A DNA stretch of 39,311 nt from Intestinimonas aquisgranensis (GTDB taxonomy: Bacteria; Bacillota; Clostridia; Oscillospirales; Oscillospiraceae): contig JAJEQY010000025.1 of assembly GCA_020687605.1 (NCBI GenBank), positions 1 through 39,311 of the forward strand, written 5' to 3'. How positions within the stretch are numbered: the first letter of the stretch is position 1; each line of letters opens with the position of its first letter. The notes beneath the pieces were generated by a model. That model did no database searches. It was not told the DNA's origin and was given only the letters and a program-made list of their open reading frames with translations. Positions 30,938-39,118 of the stretch are shown here, piece by piece. The position numbers and the translations under genes are program-made.

Positions 30938-32656
30938 GGTCATACTGTTGCTGACAGGGGTTCCAGTGGCAAAGACAACGCCCCGGCTGCCGGTAATCTC
31001 ATCCATGTAGCGGCACTTGGCGAACATATCCGATGATTTCTGCGCATCGGTGGTAGAAAGCCCCGCCACATTCCGCATCTTGGTGTATAAAAACAGGTTT
31101 TTGTAGCCTGCCGCTTCGGTCAACTCCACATTGGTGGTAAACTGGCCGGATTCCAGAAGTTCCCCGATGCTCTCAGCGGCACTCTCCCAAGAGATGACTT
31201 GGGCTGATTTATCGTAACGGGCAGATTTTCCACGGGAAAGGCGGATGCCCTCCTCGGTGTACCAGGCCGTGATACTGCCGGTGTTGGTTGTTATACCATT
31301 GCCGCCATGATAGAGCGCTTGCAGAGAAGCGGCAATTTCTGAAACGGGCTTCTGCTTTTCAAATTCAGCAACGATCCTCTCCCGCTGATGGTCGGTGTTG
31401 CCGCCCAGCCGCAGCACATGGTCAATTTCCTTTTGGGCAAAAGAAAAAGCAGGGAATGTGTTTGTAACATTCTCTGCTTCATCTATCTTTTGGATTTGTT
31501 CTGCTTCGGAGAGGAACAGGTCTAAGGTCAGCTGTTGATAAGCTCCGCCAGAAGAATCTCCTCGGCCTGCGCTTTGCAGGTGTTCATCAGGCCCACCCAC
31601 TTCATCGGATCGGCTGCTTTCAGTTTCTCTGTTGCGCCCGCCTCCTTCGCCAGCTGGGGCATCATCTGTTCCAGACGGGTCTGGGCTGTCTCGTCGATCT
31701 CGATGAGGTGCGGGTACAGCTTCTCGCTCATCAGCAACTGGTTGTAAAGAATCGGGCGGTGTTCCTTCAGATACGATTTCCGCATCCTGCCGTACTTGCC
31801 CAGGGGCTTCGACTGCTGTTCGCTCAGCTTCAGGTCGGGAATCAGGTAATCCCCGTTCTTGGTGTAGGTTAAGGTGTTGTTCATCCCATTGGCTCCTTTC
31901 TGGCATGGCCTCGCGCTCTGCATTTCGGACGGTGACGCCGATCTGCCGTAGCACTTGTTGATTGATCTGACTGACCGCTGTTCCCAGCGCCCCGATGGTA
32001 GCCGGGGTATTGAAATCGAAGATTGCCATGAAATCCTCATGGTCAAAGTAGCGTTCCGGCTCCAGTCCACAGCGGGACATCAGGGCGTAGGTGATGCTGA
32101 CGGTGGCGGCTGCCTTAAACTGTACTCCGATGTTGAACTCATCGTACTCCTCCAGAAAGGAACCGTCAATGATATAGAAAAAGTCCTGCTGATGCTCCGC
32201 CCAATATTCATCCGCCAGCTTACGGGCCACATCGGTGAGCTGCTGGGCGAAATCATCCCCGCCGATCCCATAGGTACGCTCCAGCATGGCCTCCACCGGA
32301 ATCATGTGCTGTTCTTCCAGCTGCCACAGCCAAGGGGTGCGGGAATGTTCACGGGTTCCGGTATCGGAAATATCGAACACATAGCGTAAACGGGGTCTGT
32401 CCCCGGAATCGTCTACCAGCGCAATGCCCTTAGACCCGCGCCGGACATACCGGCCCATCTTATCATTCCACAGGTCGTACTCGGCACAGGCGGTGGCGTC
32501 CGGGCGCTGGGCGTAGATCATCAGCTGTTCATGGAACGGGTATTTATAAAGACGGGATGCGGTGGTAAGAAAAGCCGCCCACTCCTGCCAGCTGCCGGTG
32601 AGCTGCGTTGCCACCTTATCTACCATCTGCGCATACATTTCTGCTTTTGTTGGCAT
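30938..32656 (-). CDS. SNF2-type helicase/methylase, exon 1, with a large internal in-frame deletion
   Basis: Exon 1 starts at the ATG at 32656 (GGGAGG, 10 nt spacing), encodes 573 residues and ends with ATGTPVSNSMT at the intron. The first ~240 residues are the usual N-terminal domain (VDKVATQLTGSWQEWAAFLTTASRLYKYPFHEQLMIYAQRPDAT). Residues about 258-377 are a low-complexity Pro/Glu/Arg/Asp linker that also carries tnpV in another frame. Sequence then runs through QFTTNVELTEAAGY and jumps at about 31103 to KNLFLYTKMRNVAGLSTTDAQKSSDMF, which in relatives follows the helicase DEAH motif. The N6-adenine methylase region, Walker A and DEAH are therefore absent. The protein cannot be an active helicase. 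Confidence 0.82.
31528..31884 (-). CDS. tnpV: TnpV-like transposon protein, fully overlapping the helicase gene
   Basis: This 118-residue protein starts at the ATG at 31884, preceded by AAAGGAG with 8 nt spacing. It has the TnpV family pattern: TYTKNGDYLIPDLKLSEQ, GKYGRMRKSYLKEHRPILYNQLLMSEKLYPHLIEIDE, ADPMKWVGLMNTCKAQAEEIL. It lies wholly within helicase exon 1 on the same strand but in another frame, opposite the disordered linker of the helicase (about residues 258-377). Both frames are open throughout. TnpV was first named in Tn4451-type elements; its function is unknown. Confidence 0.85.
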   Translation of the reverse strand: MNNTLTYTKNGDYLIPDLKLSEQQSKPLGKYGRMRKSYLKEHRPILYNQLLMSEKLYPHLIEIDETAQTRLEQMMPQLAKEAGATEKLKAADPMKWVGLMNTCKAQAEEILLAELINS

Positions 32657-32740
32657 GGTTTTCTGTCCTCCCTTCATTTTGAATGATAGAAATGGGGCGG
32701 CTCAAAAAGGCCGCCCCATTCAGGTATTTATGTGTGCTGC

Positions 32741-32956
32741 TTACTCGTCAAAATCCGGATACAGCTCCAGCACAGCAAATTCATCATCGGTCATGGCACG
32801 GAGCTTAGAGAGGGTGCTGTCGGTCAACACCAGCAGCTCCGTTTCCTCCGGCGAAATTTCGCCGCGCATCTCGCTCAGGCTGTCAATCAGCCCGGTGCGG
32901 CTGCCAGTATTGTAAATACACATCAGATTCATTTCCTCAAAGGTGAAGTTTCCCAT
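32741..32956 (-). CDS. transposon-transfer assisting protein (TTRAP family)
   Basis: This 71-residue acidic protein has the TTRAP pattern: NFTFEEMNLMCIYNTGSRTGLIDSL at the N-terminus and LRAMTDDEFAVLELYPDFDE at the C-terminus. It starts 1 nt after the ArdC-like gene stops, and the helicase gene follows 84 bp later. Members occur in the backbone of clostridial conjugative transposons. The molecular role is unproven. Confidence 0.85.
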   Translation of the reverse strand: MGNFTFEEMNLMCIYNTGSRTGLIDSLSEMRGEISPEETELLVLTDSTLSKLRAMTDDEFAVLELYPDFDE

Positions 32957-32957
32957 A

Positions 32958-35861
32958 TCAAATCTCCCTTTCCGCGCTCTTTTGGGGCGCTTTCTTTTTG
33001 TGTTCCGTCCTGGGTTGACTTTTCAGCTGCTCCATAACGGACTTCTTCTTATCCCGTTCCTCCCGATGAGTGGCTGCCGCCAAGTCCATGAGTGAAATGG
33101 GCTGGCCGCTGCGGGCCTGCTGCTCCAACTGCGCTACCGTCGGCTCCCTGGAACCGTTGTTGATAACACCGTCAATCATGCCATAATCGTCCTCCACGGC
33201 CATTTCCGCATTTTTCATCGGATTATCCGACAGAAATCCGGGAACATCGGTAAAACCAAAACTATCGCAGTAATGACAGGATACCTTACCATCCTGCTTG
33301 ATGGCAACGATGTCGCTGACACTCATGGATGGACTGTGAAAATCCACCGGCTTTTGCAGCTTGAACTGCTCATACAGCCTTTCCAGCTGCTCCATTGTAC
33401 TGCCGGAACCGTTCAGCGAGGCTGTGTAAATGAGATCGTAGTTGCTCCGGTCTACGGATAGGCTGTGAGATTGCAGCCAATCCAGATTCATGAATCGCAC
33501 ATTCTGAGGGTCATCCCGGCTCACCTGATAGATAGCGAAACAGTCCCCCTCATGGGAGAGAAAAGCCTGCTCCCGTTCCATCTGGTGATCCTGACGTTCC
33601 AGCACCTTCTCATGGAACCGCGGGCTTTGCTCCCATTCCTCACGGGAAACAGCAAAAATACCATTGTGGACATCCAGATCGGTAGTATCAAACGCCATCT
33701 CCGGGTTTTCGCCCTCCTGCACAATGTACACGGTCAAATCTCGCTCCATCAGCTCGTAGGCCCGTTCTTTGGAGAGGGGCAAAAGGTCGCTGTCCAGGTA
33801 GCCGCATTTCTCCAGATCATCTTGGGTCAGCACCGGGTCCGGCATGGGGTATTCATCCAATGCCTGCTCTGGTGATTCCGGTAACATAGAAACAGATGGA
33901 CTCTGTACTTCGCCTAACTCATTTTTCTCAAATCGTTTCTGTTGAGCAGCTTCTACCTGTTCCATCAGCGTATCGTAATCGTATGGTTTCACCAAATCCG
34001 TTCCCTTAATTTCCTCCATGAGAAGTTCGTAGGTCACTTGCTCTAAAGAATGGTTATCTATCTGCCCGCCATCCAATAGCGCAAAATCAGGACTGTAAAT
34101 CGTATAATCATGTCCGCTCTCGCAGTGCTGAATTGCAAGATATTCTTCTCCGTTTATATCAAATGCAACCGATTCCTGTGAAGGCTGAACCTGCAACAGT
34201 TCTGCCACATTTCCCATGGCTTTTTGATCTATTCCCAGTTCTGCCAAAGGCGGTGCTGCCTGCGTAACTTCCATATCCGGCATAGCCGCTATCAAATCGG
34301 ATACCGCTTTCTGTACCAGCGGGCTATTGCGAAAATAGTCAATACCATTGATTGTTTCCACATCAATCGTCTTTCCAGTTAAGATAGGGAACTGTCCATT
34401 GTAATCACTGCCATCGTGTAAATCGAACCCTATCCCTTTGATACCGTTCATTCGCTCTGTCGGAATAGCTTGATACAGCTCAACGGCTTTCATGAGAGAA
34501 AGATTCTCATGGTATTCGCCAAGGGAAGGAAACTCCATGCACTCGGCCACATAATAGGTCAGTGTTTCCTGCTGGACATTAGATGTAGACAGGGCCGGTT
34601 CTTTTCCTTCTGTTTTTTCCGATTCCGAAACACGCTCCTGCTCGGCTGTCAGGTCAATACCGCGTTCCTTGCAGATTTCCTTATAGTGGCGGTCAATATC
34701 GGAGATCAGCTCCCCGGAAGTCTTGCTGATAGTCTCCAAACTGGATCGCAGCTCCTTCAGCTCCTTGCCCTGACTCCAGCTGGCAATATAGCCAAAGCTG
34801 TTTTCGGAAGTCTCAATGCCATAATACTTGCAAACCGCATAAGAGATACTTTCAGCCTCTACTTCCTCGGTGTGCCGGTCCTTTTTACTTTCCTGCAAAA
34901 ACTGCTGAATGGTCTTTTCGCCGCCGACAAAATTCAGACCAGACTCCTCCGTAAACATGATACGCCCATCTTCTGGCAGTTCTAAAGGCTTTGCGGTGAT
35001 AACGGATGCAGCGTGGTTCACAACAACCCTTTCCTCTACGGCAATCGGATAGCCCGGATCATCGTCTGAGCCACGCAGGTCATAACAAAACAGCCCATCA
35101 GGAAGATCTTCGCGCGCAATTCTTCCATTTGAGAACAGGGCTGGCTGGTCAAATAATTCTACCTCTTGATACTTGCTGGTATCCTTCACCACAGGCAGAT
35201 TGTAATTATGGAGCTTGCTATGGGCGGTCTCATGGACAGCTGCGGAAACCGTCTGCACCTCGCTCATGCCGGTACGAATGGCGATCCGCTGCTGCTCAGA
35301 GGAAAAGTAGCCGTCCATATTGGCATCCATCGGCTCAAACTCGATGGGAACCGGGGCAGAGCGCCGCAGGGCTTCCATGAAAACCTCAAAGTTCTGCACA
35401 TTCCCCGACAGGTTGGAGGCCAGTTCCGGCAAAGGCTTTCCGTCCGTCTGACTCAAATCAAAAACTTTCACCGGGCGGAACATGGGAATCTCAATTTCCT
35501 TTTCCTCGGTGACGATTTTCCCGTCCTTATCCAAAATCGGAGCCTTGGTATCTGGGTCCAGCTTCTGTTCCTCGATTTTCTTTTTATATGGCGTGGGCGC
35601 GATTATGGTAATGCCATGCTCACCCTTTTTCACATGGCGCTCAAACTGATTTTTCCACTTGTTGAAGCCAGCGACCAGCGTAGCATCCGGCTTCTGCATA
35701 TAGATGAGCATGGTGTTATTGACCGAATAGCGGTGGAAACGGGACATCACCGACAGGTAACGCATATACTTCTCGCTCTCGAACAGCTCCTTGATACCCT
35801 GTTCGATGCCCTCGGTGATTTCCCGCAATCGCTCCCGGTTGGTTGGTTTATTATCAGGCAT
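32958..35861 (-). CDS. ArdC-like antirestriction/ssDNA-binding protein with metallopeptidase motif (LtrC/YodL multidomain)
   Basis: This 967-residue multidomain protein begins with the ArdC N-terminal ssDNA-binding type (RYLSVMSRFHRYSVNNTMLIYMQKPDATLVAGFNKW, about 35-70). A zinc-metallopeptidase-like domain follows, with HETAHSKLH (H210, E211, H214) and a later EVEAESISYAVCKYYGI supplying the third ligand. The C-terminal half carries several repeated alpha/beta modules (YYVAECMEFPSLGEYHENLSL, YDLIYTASLNG) and ends in a basic tail. ArdC-type proteins protect incoming single-stranded DNA from host restriction; that role is inferred here. AAGGAG precedes the ATG. Confidence 0.85.
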   Translation of the reverse strand: MPDNKPTNRERLREITEGIEQGIKELFESEKYMRYLSVMSRFHRYSVNNTMLIYMQKPDATLVAGFNKWKNQFERHVKKGEHGITIIAPTPYKKKIEEQKLDPDTKAPILDKDGKIVTEEKEIEIPMFRPVKVFDLSQTDGKPLPELASNLSGNVQNFEVFMEALRRSAPVPIEFEPMDANMDGYFSSEQQRIAIRTGMSEVQTVSAAVHETAHSKLHNYNLPVVKDTSKYQEVELFDQPALFSNGRIAREDLPDGLFCYDLRGSDDDPGYPIAVEERVVVNHAASVITAKPLELPEDGRIMFTEESGLNFVGGEKTIQQFLQESKKDRHTEEVEAESISYAVCKYYGIETSENSFGYIASWSQGKELKELRSSLETISKTSGELISDIDRHYKEICKERGIDLTAEQERVSESEKTEGKEPALSTSNVQQETLTYYVAECMEFPSLGEYHENLSLMKAVELYQAIPTERMNGIKGIGFDLHDGSDYNGQFPILTGKTIDVETINGIDYFRNSPLVQKAVSDLIAAMPDMEVTQAAPPLAELGIDQKAMGNVAELLQVQPSQESVAFDINGEEYLAIQHCESGHDYTIYSPDFALLDGGQIDNHSLEQVTYELLMEEIKGTDLVKPYDYDTLMEQVEAAQQKRFEKNELGEVQSPSVSMLPESPEQALDEYPMPDPVLTQDDLEKCGYLDSDLLPLSKERAYELMERDLTVYIVQEGENPEMAFDTTDLDVHNGIFAVSREEWEQSPRFHEKVLERQDHQMEREQAFLSHEGDCFAIYQVSRDDPQNVRFMNLDWLQSHSLSVDRSNYDLIYTASLNGSGSTMEQLERLYEQFKLQKPVDFHSPSMSVSDIVAIKQDGKVSCHYCDSFGFTDVPGFLSDNPMKNAEMAVEDDYGMIDGVINNGSREPTVAQLEQQARSGQPISLMDLAAATHREERDKKKSVMEQLKSQPRTEHKKKAPQKSAEREI

Positions 35862-35896
35862 GGTAATTCAACTCCTTCCCACTAAATTCAATTTTT

Positions 35897-35934
35897 GCAA
35901 AACAAAAGCAGGAAACCCTGAAAGATTTCCTGCT
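35897..35934 (-). terminator. terminator between the zinc-ribbon gene and the ArdC-like gene
   Basis: AGCAGGAAA / TTTCCTGCT forms a 9-bp perfect stem, followed on the minus strand by TTTGTTTTGC. It separates the gene at 35982 from the long downstream operon. Confidence 0.75.
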
Positions 35935-35981
35935 AACGAAGTTCTTATTAAAATGTCAGATATTGGTGATATGAAGATAAG

Positions 35982-36518
35982 CTAAAATCTCCGTTGTTCA
36001 AGCCAAAATTGGAGTTCTCGTTCTTCTTGAGTGGTATGGTATTGTTCAAAAACCTCAAAAGCTATGCGTTCAGCTTCTTCCATAGAACGTATTTTACTAC
36101 CATCATAATCCCAAATTCTTTTCCCAGCGAAAAAAACTCCCCAATTACCATATCGACCTTGCATTATGGTTATATATTCACCCTTATACTTTTTGCTGTA
36201 TGTATTTTTCGCAGGGTTATAACTCCATTCCTTCCTATTGAAATTTTTTCTCCTTACCGCCCGTTTTTTTAGTGTATCCTCTGCTCTGCGAGGATTTACA
36301 TAATCGTCAGACATCTTTTCGGCACATACACACCCTACCCGCAATTCATCTGGATAATCCGGGTGTCTCATAATGTGAACAAAACGAATCCTTTCCCGTC
36401 CACACATTTCACACTGTTCGTATTCAATTTCTTCTGCATCATCAAAATACTCTGCAATATCTTCGACATCGACGCAAGACCAGCCTTTATGCGGGATACC
36501 AGCTTTGTTCCATTCCAA
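35982..36518 (-). CDS. putative zinc-binding element protein of unknown function
   Basis: The start of this 178-residue protein is the TTG at 36518, with GAGGGGGTG five nt upstream. Residues 34-70 hold a CEMCG...CVCAEKM arrangement (two C-x2-C or C-x-C pairs) with nearby histidines (HIMRHPDYPDEL), suggesting one zinc site. The second half is basic then aromatic (NRKEWSYNPAKNTYSKKYKGEYITIMQGRYGNWGVFF). The region is AT-rich compared with its neighbours and the gene has its own terminator, so it may be a separately acquired passenger. A TATACT-like -10 lies upstream at about 36560. I do not recognise the family. Confidence 0.6.
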   Translation of the reverse strand: MEWNKAGIPHKGWSCVDVEDIAEYFDDAEEIEYEQCEMCGRERIRFVHIMRHPDYPDELRVGCVCAEKMSDDYVNPRRAEDTLKKRAVRRKNFNRKEWSYNPAKNTYSKKYKGEYITIMQGRYGNWGVFFAGKRIWDYDGSKIRSMEEAERIAFEVFEQYHTTQEERELQFWLEQRRF

Positions 36519-36630
36519 TGCAACACCCCCTCTAAAATCAACGGTTTATTCGTACATTTAGTATACCATAAAATAATAGGAAATTATAGAAGGAAGATGT
36601 TAAAGCAGCTTCATTTCCATGACCGTTCTT

Positions 36631-36900
36631 TTACTTGGGTTTGGGCGGTGCATATCCGGCAGCCTTTGCCCGTTCACTGGCAGCTTTGCGGCGCTCGGCG
36701 CTGTAAGGCTCCCGAACCGATACGCAGCGTTTGGGGACTACAAAGGTCTGCCGGTCCTTTTTCACGATTTGGTCCGGGTATTTTTCCGACAGCCGCCGCA
36801 GCTTCTCCAGCAATCTGGCATCATGGGTGTAAACCTCTGCGGTGGCCTCGGCCTGGTTGTAGAGGATAATGGTTTCCTGTTCATAGAGGGAGCGCTTCAT
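36631..36900 (-). CDS. small conserved element protein
   Basis: This 89-residue basic protein (EQETIILYNQAEATAEVYTHDARLLEKLRRLSEKYPDQIVKKDRQTFVVPKRCVSVREPYSAERRKAASERAKAAG) has no assigned function. Its start overlaps the topoisomerase fragment by 4 nt (ATGA), so it was the gene after topB in the original backbone operon. A short strand/helix N-terminal part followed by a basic tail suggests nucleic-acid contact. Confidence 0.7.
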   Translation of the reverse strand: MKRSLYEQETIILYNQAEATAEVYTHDARLLEKLRRLSEKYPDQIVKKDRQTFVVPKRCVSVREPYSAERRKAASERAKAAGYAPPKPK

Positions 36901-37826
36901 CGTTTACCACCTTTCTGCCTGTCAAACTCCAGCTTGAAGCTCACATACTGCTCATCGTCCTCCAGCACCACGGTAGCATCGTAGGTTTTGCCGGTCTTTT
37001 CGGAATAACAGCCAGTGAGCCGTGCGCGTCCATCTTTGAGAAGGGCTGTCACCACCACCTTGGTAGGCTGCTTTTTCTTGGCAGCCCACCACTTGTTATT
37101 TTTCCAGATTGCAAATCTGCAAGCTTCGTTCTGACAGAAGAATCCTTTTTGCATTTCTGCAACCTCACCGCCGCAGCGCGGACAGCGGCCCACTACTTCA
37201 CGGGGCGGGGAGAACAGATACTCGGTGCCTTTTATCACCTGATAGGTCCCCACCAGTTCCCGGAGCATAGCAGAGATCCCGGCCATGAAGTCCTCCGGGG
37301 AAAGCTCACCGCGCTCGATCTCGCCCAGCCGGTACTCCCACTCGGCGGTCAAAAGGGGCGATTGTAGCTGCTCCGGCAGTACAGTAATCAGAGATACTGC
37401 ATCATGTGAAGGCATGAGTTGTACGGTTTTTTTGCTCTTTTTTCGTTCCAGAAAACCAGCAGACACCAGCTTTTCCAGAATACCGGCACGGGTGGCCGGG
37501 GTTCCCAGTCCTTTCCGCTCGGCATCCTCCGGCATATCATCTTTCCCGGCAGTCTCCATAGCAGAAAGCAGCGTATCCTCGGTGAAATGCTTGGGTGGGC
37601 TGGTTTTGCCCTCCTTGACGACTGTACCGGACAGTGGCAAACTCTGGCCTTCGGTCAGCTTTGGCAGCGCTTTACTCTCGGTTTCTTTATCCGCCTCCGG
37701 GATGTTTTTCAGATTGGCACAGTAGGCAGCATCCAGCGCCCGCCAGCCGAGATGCTTCACCGCCCTGCCTTTGGCGGAAAACTCAACACCGGCGCACTCC
37801 ACGGTGACAGAAGTTTCAGCATAATG
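36897..37826 (-). pseudogene. topB: topoisomerase III, C-terminal fragment
   Basis: The ~308 residues from about 37826 correspond to the last part of a type IA topoisomerase III of conjugative elements. They include ECAGVEFSAKGRAVKHLGWRALD, SGTVVKEGKTSPPKHFTEDTLLSAMETAGKD, ERKGLGTPATRAGILEKLVSAGFLERKKSKKTVQLMPS and a zinc-ribbon segment CPRCGGEVAEMQKGFFCQNEAC. The N-terminal TOPRIM domain and active-site tyrosine region are missing. Upstream sequence switches to the MOBQ relaxase gene in another frame. The fragment cannot relax DNA. Confidence 0.88.
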
Positions 37827-38626
37827 CGGGCCTTGATTTCCTTGAGCAGCTTGTTGTCGGCGGCGATCTGCCGGTTGACTTCCCCCTTGTCGGTGCGGAT
37901 GCCGCGCTTCTCCATCTGGCTGGCCGCTGGCCCCAGGTGGACAGAGGGGATTTTATCAATGCCCCGGCGCTTGTAGCTGCGGTGGTCTACCAATGCAGGC
38001 TGACCGGCGGCCTCCAATGCCCGGTTGGTATAGGCCGCCCATGCCGCCCGCCAAATCTCCACATTCCCTTTGTCGTTCCAGTCGGTGGTATCCTCCCGGT
38101 GGTTCTTCCAGCCGCCTTTCCCGTCCGGGATGCGCTGGCCGTTTTCGTCCAGGTCGTATGCCTTACGGCACTTCGCGCCCCATGCGCCATTTTCTTTTAG
38201 AGGCCGGACGGTCAGCATGATATGGACATGGGGGTTGCCGGTTCCCTTGTCATGGATGGCAAAATCGGCGCACATCCCCTTATCCACAAAGTTGTCCTTC
38301 ACATAGGCCCGGACAAGGGCAAGCTGCTGTTCCCTGGACAGTTCGCGGGGCAAAGCCGCCTCGATCTCGCGGGCAAGTTGGCTGTCCCTGGCTTTCTCGA
38401 TCTGCTCCACGCTGTTCCAGAGGGTGGAGCGGTCAGAAAATTCCGGCGGGGCGTGGGCGGGCAGCATGATTTCCGCATGGACAACGCCGCCCTTTCGGGT
38501 GTAATCATGGGTCAGGCCGTCCCATTCATTCGTTAGCTTCGTCCCGCTGCGGTAAGCGGCTGCGGCAACAGCGGAACGGCCCTCGCTGCGCTTGATGATA
38601 CTGACGGGGATGTGGCAAAAATCTAT
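37757..38626 (-). pseudogene. mobL: MobA/MobL-type (MOBQ) relaxase, truncated at the C-terminus
   Basis: The relaxase domain is well preserved: CHIPVSIIKRSEGRSAVAAAAYRSGTKL, HAEIMLPAHAPPEF, ELSREQQLALVRAYVKDNFVDKGMCADFAIHDKGTGNPHVHIMLTVRPL (with HVH) and RAAWAAYTNRAL. Native sequence ends at KEIKAR (about 37825). The remaining 22 residues are topB sequence read in the wrong frame. The ribosome binding site AAAGGAGG (38635-38642) points to a start at ATA (38626), 8 nt downstream. The only upstream ATG (38788) would place the coding start inside the transfer origin. The catalytic N-terminal domain may still nick, but the start codon is doubtful. Confidence 0.8.
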
Positions 38627-38779
38627 GGGGATCGCCTCCTTTCGGTGAGGGGTATTCAGGCTCCGTGGAGCCGGACAGACGCGAAGCGGGTGTTTGGCTG
38701 CGCGGGGCGCACAAGGGGTTTGGGGAGTGTAGCTCCCCATCGCGCTCAGAGAGCGCAACAGCCCCGGCAGGGCGCACGA

Positions 38780-38826
38780 CACCGGCAACGGTGCATAAGT
38801 GCGCCCTTGTAAACAAGGGACTTATG
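38780..38826. other. oriT: MOBQ-type origin of transfer (oriT)
   Basis: TAAGTGCGCCCT at 38796-38807 resembles the nic core of RSF1010/MOBQ origins. A CACCG-GCAA-CGGTG hairpin (38780-38793) precedes it, as expected for the relaxase-binding repeat. It also lies in a nested palindrome: CATAAGT (38794-38800) with ACTTATG (38820-38826) around CCCTTG-TAAA-CAAGGG. It is just upstream of the MOBQ relaxase gene. The 38643-38779 stretch otherwise holds only GC-rich inverted repeats. Confidence 0.75.
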
Positions 38827-39118
38827 GCTTGTCCTCGGATTTCGGCAGTTTTGCGGCCAGTTCCGCCGCCCCCGGAAGATGGGACAGGGCAATCAGGAAC
38901 GCCTTGACCTCTACGCCGGGAAGGTCTACGCTCATGGAAAATACACCCTCCAAAATGGCCCCGCGCTCAATCAGGCGGCGGGTGCGGGCCTTGCGTTCCT
39001 CGTTACGCTGCTTGTTCTCCAAAATCTTCTGGCGGTTCTCAAGCTGCCGGATTTCCTTCAGGACTTCTTCGCGCTCGTCTTTTTTCTGTTTCGCTTGGGT
39101 GGTGCTGTCTTTGTGCAT
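38822..39118 (-). CDS. DUF3847-like protein of mobilizable elements
   Basis: This 98-residue protein is coiled-coil-like and highly charged in residues 1-50 (DEREEVLKEIRQLENRQKILENKQRNEERKARTRRLIERGAILEGVF). A more globular tail follows (MSVDLPGVEVKAFLIALSHLPGAAELAAKLPKS). The RTRRLIERGAILE block fits DUF3847 proteins encoded beside MOBQ relaxases. AAAGGAG lies 8 nt before the ATG, inside the end of the upstream gene. Its stop codon is in the oriT palindrome. It may be a relaxosome accessory. Confidence 0.7.
   Translation of the reverse strand: MHKDSTTQAKQKKDEREEVLKEIRQLENRQKILENKQRNEERKARTRRLIERGAILEGVFSMSVDLPGVEVKAFLIALSHLPGAAELAAKLPKSEDKP

Noticed and set aside
26572..32656. Two separate helicase-related genes
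   Set aside because: Removing the 28432-30937 intron joins them exactly in frame at a codon boundary, so they are exons of one gene.
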